Virus record (IMG/VR): IMGVR_UViG_3300045417_000586
Coordinates: 1 to 32,373 of that record
Strand: one strand, 5' to 3'
Origin: a virus
Length of the DNA stretch: 32,373 bases
Numbering within the stretch: the first letter of the stretch is position 1; each line of letters begins with the position of its first letter. A program made the translations under genes and the position numbers. Below, piece by piece: positions 1 through 6,585 of this stretch. The notes under the pieces are model-generated. The model searched no databases, was not told the DNA's origin, and saw only the letters and a list, made by a program, of their open reading frames with translations.

Positions 1-13
1 CGTCCAAGTCGGA

Positions 14-436
14 ATGAAAAAAGGAAAAAATGGGAAAATGGTCCCCAATTGCGTCCCAGAAGCTGAGGCAAAGTATCTTCTCGCCACCATGGAGCAGAAG
101 GCGGCCAAGCAAAGACTTAGGGATCCCAGGGGTGGGCTCACCGCCGCTGGCAGGGCTCATTTCAAGCGCACCGAGGGTGCGAACCTCAAACCCGGCGTGA
201 AGGGTGCCGCAGACACGCCCGAGAAGATGAGGCGCAAAGGTTCGTTCCTGACGAGATTCTTCACGAATCCGTCAGGTCCGATGGTGGGCGAAAATGGAAA
301 GCCGACTCGCCTTGCGCTTTCCGCGGCGGCATGGGGCGAACCCGTTCCCAAAAACCGTTCCGATGCAGCGAAGTTGGCCGCCAAGGGTCGCAGGCTCTTG
401 GAGCGCTACCAGAACACCAAAAAGAAAAAGAAGTAA
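14..436 (+). CDS. Small basic phage protein (DUF6321-like), possibly 5'-truncated
   Basis: The 140-residue product is rich in Lys and Arg and ends in a run of five lysines. It contains the blocks GGLTAAGR, NLKPGVKG, KMRRKGSFLTRF and AWGEPVP, a pattern I associate from memory with the phage family DUF6321. No enzymatic function is known to me. The reading frame stays open to the left edge and the start has no clear ribosome binding site, so the real start may lie outside the window. It ends ten bases before the convergent small membrane ORF. The Lys/Arg content suggests nucleic acid binding or a virion role, but this is inference. Confidence 0.7.
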   Translation: MKKGKNGKMVPNCVPEAEAKYLLATMEQKAAKQRLRDPRGGLTAAGRAHFKRTEGANLKPGVKGAADTPEKMRRKGSFLTRFFTNPSGPMVGENGKPTRLALSAAAWGEPVPKNRSDAAKLAAKGRRLLERYQNTKKKKK

Positions 437-445
437 CCGAGCCTT

Positions 446-568
446 TTAGTCGCCTGCGTCTCGCAGGTACACAGAACCGTCGTGTCGGGAGACTGCCCTT
501 GCGACAGCCCTGAAAAGCAGGATGTACAGGCCGAGGGCTATGAGTGCAGTGATAATCATGCCGAACAT
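446..568 (-). CDS. Putative 40-residue membrane protein
   Basis: This short minus-strand frame encodes MFGMIITALIALGLYILLF followed by a basic RAVARAVSRHD stretch and an acidic end. That is one hydrophobic helix of about 17 residues followed by positive charges, the usual look of a single-pass protein with a cytoplasmic tail. It fills the gap between the plus-strand genes ending at 436 and starting at 639. There is no good ribosome binding site, and the frame closes a few codons upstream of the ATG. A small hairpin, CCTGCG TCT CGCAGG at 452-466, lies in its 3' end. Support is composition and position only, so it could be chance. Confidence 0.42.
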   Translation of the reverse strand: MFGMIITALIALGLYILLFRAVARAVSRHDGSVYLRDAGD

Positions 569-626
569 TATGGCAAAAAATATTTGATGTTTCAGATAAC
601 TTTATCCGCAAAATCGGTCACAGTGC

Positions 627-632
627 TATTGT
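627..632 (+). promoter_or_regulatory. -10 box TATTGT for leaderless methyltransferase gene
   Basis: TATTGT lies exactly six bases before the ATG at 639. A transcript starting at the usual distance would begin at the start codon. There is no Shine-Dalgarno sequence here, and the same geometry recurs at many genes in the window. Confidence 0.5.
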
Positions 633-638
633 CAGAGC

Positions 639-1985
639 ATGCTCAAACTCGGGAACTGCATAGAGCTTATGTCAGAGATGCCCGACTGTTCCGTCCATGC
701 CATAGTCACCGACCCGCCGTATGGGTTGGAGTTCATGGGTAAAGAATGGGATGCGCCTTGGAAGTCAGGCATCGTGCTCCACGACCCAAGCGTCGTCGGC
801 GGCTTTCAGGATGGTGCAGGTGGCAACGCATATAGCCGCAGCAGAGTGCGCTACGGCAGAGAGGGGCAGGCGATGCCCATGTTCCAAGCATGGTGTACGG
901 AGTGGGCTACGGAGTGTCTACGGTTGCTGAAACCTGGCGGTCATCTGTTGGCGTTCGGCGGTTCACGCACCTACCACCGTCTCGCCTGCGCCATCGAAGA
1001 CGCAGGGTTCGAGATACGGGACCAGATCATGTGGGTGTACGGGTCGGGGTTCCCGAAGTCGCTGAATGTCAGCAAGGCGATTGACAAGATGAACGGAGCA
1101 GAGCCACAAGTAATCGGCTACACCAATCCGCACGACTCGCGCACTGCCATGGCGCGCTCGATCTACGGTTCGCAACTACAAGAGGGAGCAGGACAAGGCA
1201 ATGCCGTGACCGTACCCGCAACCGATGATGCTCGCCGTTGGAAGGGTTGGGGCACGGCACTCAAGCCCGCGCACGAGCCGATTGTGCTCGCTCGTAAACC
1301 GCTCGACGGCACGGTGGCGGAGACGGTGCTGACACACGGCACGGGGGCGCTCAACATTGACGGATGCCGAGTGTCGTTCGTTTCCGATGAGGACAGGCGC
1401 GAAAGTACTGCGAAAAACCAGCACGAGGACTTCGGCACCGAACCGACGACCGACAACACGGTGTACGGCGACTATTCGATGGTACAACCAACCAACTACA
1501 ACCCGCCGGGCCGCTGGCCTGCGAACTTCATCCATGACGGCAGCGACGAAGTGCTGGAACTGTTCCCTGAAACCGCTGGCGGTGCCAGACCCGCAAAGGC
1601 GAACAAACCGACCGGCGAACATTACGAGGGCGGATGGGGTCCGATTAGCGACGGTGAACGCATCGAGTTTCCAAGCGGTTCGGCGGCTCGGTTCTTCTAC
1701 TGTGCGAAAGCAAACAAGGCAGAGCGGAATGCCGGACTGACGGATCGGAACCACCACCCGACGGTGAAGCCGATCAACCTGATGCGCTATTTAATCCGCT
1801 TGGTGACGCCCGCAAATGGGATTGTCCTCGATCCATTCCTCGGTTCGGGGACCACGGCAGTGGCGGCCATTCACGAAGGAGTGGAATGGATCGGGTTTGA
1901 AATCAACCCGGAGTACGGCCACATAGCCGAGCGGAGAGCCGAACATGCTAGAGTCGCAACATGCTCCACATCGGAAACTGTCTAG
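639..1985 (+). CDS. Beta-class N4/N6 DNA methyltransferase A
   Basis: This is a site-specific DNA methyltransferase that transfers a methyl group from S-adenosylmethionine to adenine N6 or cytosine N4. The catalytic motif IV, TDPPYG, sits at residues 24-29 and the SAM-binding motif I, DPFLGSGTT, at 398-406. That order (IV before I) marks the beta class. The long stretch between them should hold the target recognition domain, and KPGGHLLAFGGSRTYHRL follows the catalytic block. The 448 residues are normal for phage members. It overlaps its paralogue by 25 bases. The target sequence cannot be read from the protein. No cognate restriction enzyme is visible, so protection against host restriction or an epigenetic role is likely. 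Confidence 0.93.
   Translation: MLKLGNCIELMSEMPDCSVHAIVTDPPYGLEFMGKEWDAPWKSGIVLHDPSVVGGFQDGAGGNAYSRSRVRYGREGQAMPMFQAWCTEWATECLRLLKPGGHLLAFGGSRTYHRLACAIEDAGFEIRDQIMWVYGSGFPKSLNVSKAIDKMNGAEPQVIGYTNPHDSRTAMARSIYGSQLQEGAGQGNAVTVPATDDARRWKGWGTALKPAHEPIVLARKPLDGTVAETVLTHGTGALNIDGCRVSFVSDEDRRESTAKNQHEDFGTEPTTDNTVYGDYSMVQPTNYNPPGRWPANFIHDGSDEVLELFPETAGGARPAKANKPTGEHYEGGWGPISDGERIEFPSGSAARFFYCAKANKAERNAGLTDRNHHPTVKPINLMRYLIRLVTPANGIVLDPFLGSGTTAVAAIHEGVEWIGFEINPEYGHIAERRAEHARVATCSTSETV
705..768 (+). repeat. 64-bp identical block, copy 1
   Basis: These 64 bases, spanning the DPPY catalytic motif of the first methyltransferase, are identical to 2027-2090 in the second. The flanking sequence is clearly diverged. 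Confidence 0.9.
1949..1954 (+). promoter_or_regulatory. -10 box TAGAGT for second methyltransferase gene
   Basis: TAGAGT lies inside the end of the upstream gene, six bases before the ATG at 1961. This suggests that the second methyltransferase can be transcribed separately as a leaderless message. Confidence 0.45.
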
Positions 1986-3376
1986 ATGTACTTCCACAGT
2001 ATCCCGACAATTGCTTCGATGCGGTCGTCACCGACCCGCCGTATGGGTTGGAGTTCATGGGTAAAGAATGGGATGCGCCTTGGAAGTCAGCCGAAATAGT
2101 AACGGTGACCGACGAGGCGACCAACGGCATCTTTCACACCAAGGGCTTCACGCACGGAGTCAGGTTCTCTCGTGGCACCGACGAGATGCGGGCGTTTCAG
2201 GCGTGGTGTACGGAATGGGCTATCGAATGTCTGAGACTGTTGAAACCGGGCGGGCATCTGCTCGCCTTCGGTGGCTCACGCACCTACCACCGTCTTGCCT
2301 GCGCCGTCGAGGATGCTGGGTTCGAGATACGGGATCAAATCATGTGGGTGTACGGTTCTGGATTCCCCAAGTCGCTGAATGTCAGCAAATCAATTGAGGG
2401 GTTGCTGACGATTGGCTCGGCCAACAAGACGGAGTTCAAGAAACTGTCCGGTGAGCAGGTGGAGCGCGGGGATTGGGGTATGTCCAAGCTACAGTTCATC
2501 CACGGTCAACGAGACACGAACTACGACGAGACCGCCGGGGACAGGCGTCTGGGGAAGCTCGATCCGACGACACCAGAAGCAAGACAATGGATGGGGTGGG
2601 GGACGGCGCTTAAACCAGCGCACGAACCAATCGTGCTCGCCCGCAAACCGCTCGATGGCACGGTCGCGCAAAACATCCTCAAGCACGGAACCGGGGCGCT
2701 GAACATAGATGCGACGAGGATCCCCTTCGGGGACGAACCGATAAATTTGTCCCGCAAGCAGCGCCAGCAGCATTTTGATGGCGGCATTGATTTCGGCGCC
2801 GGAAACCTGATCGGCACGGAGATAAACACCTACAAGGATGGCGGGAGGTGGCCCGCCAATTTCATCCACGACGGCTCCGACGAGGTCCTCGAGTTGTTCC
2901 CCGAAGTCAAGGGCGGGACCTGGAACACCACCAATGGTGCGAGGCTCTTCGACAACAACGGTGAGCCGACCGGCTACGAGACGACGGGACGGGACAAATC
3001 AATGGGCACGGCGGCGCGCTTCTTCTATTGCGCGAAGGCATCCACGGCCGAGAGGAACCTCGGCCTCGGCGACCTGCCCGACCGCAGGCAGGATGAGGAC
3101 GACTACGAGAGGGCGGGCACGACGAACCCCCACAACCGCTCGCAGAAGGTGCGCAAGAACCACCACCCCACCGTGAAGCCGATCGCCCTGATGCGCCACC
3201 TCATCAGGATGGTGACCCCGCAGGGCGGCATCGTGCTCGACCCGTTCCTCGGCTCCGGGACCACTGCCGTCGCCGCCACGCTCGATGGCATCCAGTGGGT
3301 GGGATGCGAAATGGATGGCGACTACGCCCAGATAATAATGTCAAGGGTTGCCCACGCGCAAAAACAAGTACAGTAA
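1961..3376 (+). CDS. Beta-class N4/N6 DNA methyltransferase B
   Basis: This 471-residue protein is a tandem paralogue of the gene before it. TDPPYG is at residues 24-29 and DPFLGSGTT at 427-435, so both catalytic and SAM-binding motifs are intact. The two proteins match closely around DPPY, the KPGGHLLAFGG block and MWVYGSGFPKSLNVSK. They differ in the middle, where the target recognition region should lie, so the two probably methylate different sites. From about 2830 onward the codon style shifts, with more AGG arginine and higher GC at third positions, which suggests a mosaic gene. The -10 box of the following gene overlaps its stop codon. Confidence 0.93.
   Translation: MLHIGNCLDVLPQYPDNCFDAVVTDPPYGLEFMGKEWDAPWKSAEIVTVTDEATNGIFHTKGFTHGVRFSRGTDEMRAFQAWCTEWAIECLRLLKPGGHLLAFGGSRTYHRLACAVEDAGFEIRDQIMWVYGSGFPKSLNVSKSIEGLLTIGSANKTEFKKLSGEQVERGDWGMSKLQFIHGQRDTNYDETAGDRRLGKLDPTTPEARQWMGWGTALKPAHEPIVLARKPLDGTVAQNILKHGTGALNIDATRIPFGDEPINLSRKQRQQHFDGGIDFGAGNLIGTEINTYKDGGRWPANFIHDGSDEVLELFPEVKGGTWNTTNGARLFDNNGEPTGYETTGRDKSMGTAARFFYCAKASTAERNLGLGDLPDRRQDEDDYERAGTTNPHNRSQKVRKNHHPTVKPIALMRHLIRMVTPQGGIVLDPFLGSGTTAVAATLDGIQWVGCEMDGDYAQIIMSRVAHAQKQVQ
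2027..2090 (+). repeat. 64-bp identical block, copy 2
   Basis: This is the second copy of the block at 705-768. All synonymous positions are shared, which fits recent duplication or gene conversion rather than selection on protein sequence alone. Confidence 0.9.
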
Positions 3377-3379
3377 TAT
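3374..3379 (+). promoter_or_regulatory. -10 box TAATAT overlapping a stop codon
   Basis: TAATAT begins with the TAA stop of the preceding methyltransferase and lies six bases before the ATG at 3386. It is a near-consensus -10 box with leaderless spacing. Confidence 0.55.
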
Positions 3380-3385
3380 CGCCCC

Positions 3386-3814
3386 ATGGCAAGAAATTCA
3401 AAAATTCCGCTACACAAGCACCTGCTGATCAACGGCAGGACGCAGACCCCGCCGAAGTCCAAGCGCAAGCTCAAGAAGTGGCTGTGCAAGCTCGTCAGGG
3501 ACATCGGCATGAAGCGCATCGGCGGCCCATTCGTGCGCTACGTGAGGGCGGAGGGCAACAGGGGCCTGACCGCGGTGGCGATGATCGAGACCTCGCACAT
3601 CGCCCTGCATGTCTGGGAGGAGGGCGACCAACCGTACTTCCGCTTCGACCTCTACACCTGCGGCGAGCTCCAACACTTGACGGTGCTCGGCGAGGTGGCG
3701 CGCTTCATGGGCGCCCCCGAGATGGACTGGATCGCCTACGACAGGGAGGACGGTTTCTCCGAGTACGACAGTGGATGCTGGCCCCTACACCAATCTCCCG
3801 ACCCAGCGCTTTGA
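3386..3814 (+). CDS. S-adenosylmethionine decarboxylase-like (SpeD-like) protein
   Basis: The centre of this 142-residue protein, ETSHIALHVW followed by FRFDLYTCG, matches the core of bacterial SpeD, where a proenzyme cuts itself before a serine to form a pyruvoyl cofactor. Ser70, His71, His75 and Cys92 correspond by spacing to the cleavage serine, histidine and cysteine known in the Thermotoga enzyme (Ser63, His68, Cys83). The length is typical of the short bacterial class. SpeD makes decarboxylated SAM for spermidine synthesis, and some relatives have become ornithine or arginine decarboxylases, so the substrate is open. No spermidine synthase is visible. The gene lies among three SAM-dependent methyltransferases and overlaps the next one by 44 bases. 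A leaderless -10 box precedes it. Confidence 0.72.
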   Translation: MARNSKIPLHKHLLINGRTQTPPKSKRKLKKWLCKLVRDIGMKRIGGPFVRYVRAEGNRGLTAVAMIETSHIALHVWEEGDQPYFRFDLYTCGELQHLTVLGEVARFMGAPEMDWIAYDREDGFSEYDSGCWPLHQSPDPAL

Positions 3815-4364
3815 CATCGCACTGATCGACCCTCCCTGGTCGTATTTCGGCGACCAGGCCAAGGACGGCGCGGCGGCGAAGTTCTACCGCACCCTCTCGG
3901 ATGAGGAAATCCTGGTGCTCCCCGTCAGGGAACTGCTCAACGAGAGGGCAGTCGCATTCGTGTGGGCGACCGCCCCGCGACTCGATGCGGCAATTGACGC
4001 GATACGGGCCTGGGGGCTCCACTACCGGGGCGTTGCCTTCGTCTGGGTGAAGACCACCAAGGACGGCAAGCCGATAGGCGCGAGGGGCGTGCGACCGTCA
4101 ATAGTCAAGCCGACCTGCGAGTTCGTGCTCGCCTGCTCCACCATCCGCAGGGGGAGACCCCTGCCCATCGCCGACGAGTCGGTGGTCAACACCGTGCTCG
4201 CTCCGACGAGGGAGCATTCGGCGAAGCCAGCCGAGGTGCACGAACGGATAGAGATGCTCTACCCCGCCGCCTCCAAGGTGGAGCTGTTCGCACGGCGCGC
4301 ACGGATCGGCTGGCACTGCTGGGGGGATCAGATAAATCAAGCCGACGACGCCGGCCTCAAATAA
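3771..4364 (+). CDS. MT-A70 family adenine N6 DNA methyltransferase
   Basis: The 197-residue product has DPPW at residues 20-23, the catalytic motif of MT-A70 enzymes, followed by VAFVWATAP, VWVKTTKDG, a KPTCEFVLACS block and a C-terminal KVELFARRARIGWHCWGDQ block. All are characteristic of phage members that methylate adenine N6 in DNA. The start is a GTG inside the end of the SpeD-like gene, with a 44-base overlap. A clear ribosome binding site is missing, so translational coupling is likely. It is the last gene before the long repeat region. The target site is unknown. Confidence 0.9.
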   Translation: MDAGPYTNLPTQRFDIALIDPPWSYFGDQAKDGAAAKFYRTLSDEEILVLPVRELLNERAVAFVWATAPRLDAAIDAIRAWGLHYRGVAFVWVKTTKDGKPIGARGVRPSIVKPTCEFVLACSTIRRGRPLPIADESVVNTVLAPTREHSAKPAEVHERIEMLYPAASKVELFARRARIGWHCWGDQINQADDAGLK

Positions 4365-4431
4365 TGGCACGCGAGCCCCCACGGCCCCGGGTCGGCTTCG
4401 GAAAGTCCCGATAGACACGACCTTTCGACAC

Positions 4432-4533
4432 CGAACGAGTGTTCGCCCTTGACCGAACAGGTGTTCGCCCCCCACCGAACGAGTGTTCGCCCTGACACGA
4501 ACAAGTGTTCGCCCCGACCCGAACGAGTGTTCG
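4432..4533. repeat. Five LexA-box-like palindromes at exact 22-bp spacing
   Basis: Five copies of CGAAC(G/A)(A/G)GTGTTCG start at 4432, 4454, 4476, 4498 and 4520, so the period is exactly 22 bp, about two helical turns. Each core fits GAAC, four bases, GTTC, the known SOS box recognised by LexA in Gram-positive bacteria. The eight-base linkers are similar (CCC then TGAC-like). The last copy runs into a second inverted repeat, GTTCGC AG GCGAAC. The period also fits replication iterons. No gene starts directly downstream, so the array is not an ordinary operator. Confidence 0.85.
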
Positions 4534-4588
4534 CAGGCGAACCGCAAACGACAGTCGCAAGCGAATGGTCTCGCAACCGACTTGCTTC

Positions 4589-5035
4589 TCTCGCCGTTCG
4601 TCGTCGTTCGTTGTCGTTGTCGTCGTCGTCATTCGTCGTCGTAGTCGTCATTCGTCGTCGTCATTCGTCGTCGCCGTTCGTCGTTGCTTGTTCGCACTTG
4701 TTGAGAACAAGCAAGTGTCGCAAGCAAGTCGTATCGTTCGTTCCCTTCCGTTCGCACGACGAACGAACGGTTGTCGTTGTGTGTCGTCGGTACAGACGAC
4801 GGTACGCCACCGAACACGACACGAACGAAACGGCACGACAAGTCCGTGAGGTTGTCGTCGCAACACTTCCGTTCGGTGAGTGTGTCCGCACACAAGCGAA
4901 CGGTCAGACACGACACGACGAACGAACACGACGAGACGACACGACGAACGGTTCGCTCCCAACAACGGCGACACAGAAACAGACACCGACACAGACACGA
5001 CGAACACGAGACGACAAGTCGCAGTAGTCGTCGCC
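4589..5035. repeat. TCG/CGA low-complexity block with strand-bias flip
   Basis: From about 4589 to 4755 the plus strand is made of TCG, TCGT and GTTCG words. From about 4760 to 5035 it is made of their complements, ACGA, CGAAC and CACGA. The turning point carries the inverted repeat CCGTTCG (4748-4754) with CGAACGG (4764-4770). A separate perfect hairpin, CTTGTT GAG AACAAG, is at 4697-4711. The two halves could pair into one large imperfect hairpin. Confidence 0.7.
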
Positions 5036-5089
5036 GTTCAGTTCGTTGCCCAAGTTCGCAGGCACCCACGGGTGACCGTACGGGTATCA

Positions 5090-6020
5090 CCACAGTAGTA
5101 CCACCACAGTAGTACCACCACAGTAGTACCACCACAGTACCTGAGTACGACAGTACCTGAGTATCACCACAGTACCTGAGTACCACAGTACCCGAGTACC
5201 ACAGTACCTGAGTATCACCACAGTACCTGAGTACCACCACAGCAGTATGTGAGTACTACCTGAGTATCACCTGAGTAGTACCACAGCAGTACCACCTGAG
5301 CAGTACCACCACAGCAGTACCTGAGTATCACCTGAGCATTACCACAGCAACACCAACTGAGTAGTACCACAGCAGTATCACCACGGCAGTACCTGAGTAC
5401 CAACACCTGAGTAGTACTGACTGAGCAGTATTACCTGAATACCACCCCAACACCACACACCTGAGTACCACACACCTGAGTAGTGATACCTGAGTAGTAG
5501 TACCACACCACCACACCCCTGAGTAGTGATACCCCACTACACCTGAGTATTACTCAGTACCACACCACCTGATCGATACGCCCCCCTGAGCAACACCACA
5601 CCACACCACACCTGAGTAGTACCAACTAAGTACTACTACCTGAGTAGCACCCCCGACACCACACACCTTCACCGAGTGCCACCACACCACCGATACTCAC
5701 CTGAGTAGTAACCCCGACCACCACACTCGTATCCCACCACCACACTCGTACTCACCACCACACTCGTACCCGATACCCCACACTCGCACTTACACTCGTA
5801 TCTCGTATCTCGTACCCACACCACAGTTGCGATACCACCCCACTCAGTACCACTCAATACCACTTAGTACCACACACCTAGTAGTACCACCTGAGTAGCA
5901 CCACCCCACCGCACCTGAGCAGTATCCGAATACCACACACCCACACACACCTAAGTAGTACTACTATTAGTACCACTTAGTACCACACACCTAGTAGTAC
6001 CACCACCTGAGTACCTTCCC
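5090..6020. repeat. CTGAG / ACCACAGTA short-repeat field
   Basis: Units of about 14-16 bp built from CACAGTAGTACCAC and CACAGTACCTGAGTAC begin as near-perfect tandem copies at 5090-5250. They then become irregular. I count about 26 CTGAG words across the field. Around 5719-5770 a CACCACACTCGTA unit appears about three times. The plus strand is mainly A, C and T here. Confidence 0.75.
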
Positions 6021-6100
6021 AATACACCCCCTTCCCAATACACCCCCCATAAACACTCACTCGCACGGCTCTCCCGCCGTAGAAATTCGTTATTCCCACC

Positions 6101-6480
6101 CCCCAAAAACTCCGACTTCATGAGACCCACACACCCAAAAACCCAAGTCCGTGAAACTCCCATCCCCCAAAAACCCGAGTCCGTGAAACTCGCTCTCTCA
6201 AAAACCCGACTTCGTAAAACTCGCCCCCCCAAAAACACGACTTCGTGAAACTCACCCACCCCAAAAACACGACTTCGTGAAACTCACCCACCCCAAAAAC
6301 CCGAGTCCGTAAAACTCGCCCCCCCAAAAAACCCGACTTCGTGAAACTCACCCCCTCAAAAACCCGAGTCCGTAAAAGTCGCCCACTCAAAAACCCGATT
6401 TCGTGAAAGTCCGTCAAAAAAATTCCAAAGCATGAAACGAAAAAAGGGCAGTCCGTAAAACTCGCCCCCCCCAAAAACCC
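6101..6480. repeat. 31-32 bp tandem repeats with CAAAAAC core
   Basis: The word CAAAAAC, or a one-base variant, begins at 6104, 6136, 6168, 6199, 6230, 6262, 6294, 6325, 6357 and 6388, a period of 31 or 32 bp. Degenerate copies follow near 6415 and 6472. Each unit also carries GAGTCCGT(A/G)AAACTC or GACTTCGT(A/G)AAACTC. The first form is an inverted repeat, GAGT with ACTC. Runs of C before the A tract make the minus strand G-rich. There are no spacers, so it is not a CRISPR array. It ends about 100 bp before the giant gene. Confidence 0.85.
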
Positions 6481-6585
6481 GATTCCGTAGCAGGGAAACG
6501 AGGGTCTTATTTTCCTTATCAGAAACGCCGAGAATCGGGACTACTAACACCACCGAAACGATACTCGTGCCACAATTGACGGAAC

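Larger units (their letters stand above)
4365..6585. other. 2.2-kb gene-free repeat region
   Basis: No convincing gene lies here. Open frames exist on both strands, but they are made of short repeats, change composition with frame and lack starts with signals. The region has three repeat families in order, listed separately. From about 5040 to 6500 the plus strand is mainly A and C, with little G. It lies between the plus-strand methyltransferase block and the giant gene. An origin, a partition site, a packaging or recombination site, or a regulatory sink are all possible. Confidence 0.75.

Noticed and set aside
452-466. CCTGCG TCT CGCAGG hairpin as a terminator
   Set aside because: No T run follows on either strand.
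4449-5240. Overlapping open frames on both strands, up to 203 residues
   Set aside because: They are made of TCG/CGA repeats giving Arg, Thr, Val and Ser runs in every frame, and lack start signals.
6101-6480. Possible CRISPR array
   Set aside because: Units are directly adjacent with no unique spacers, and no cas gene is present.
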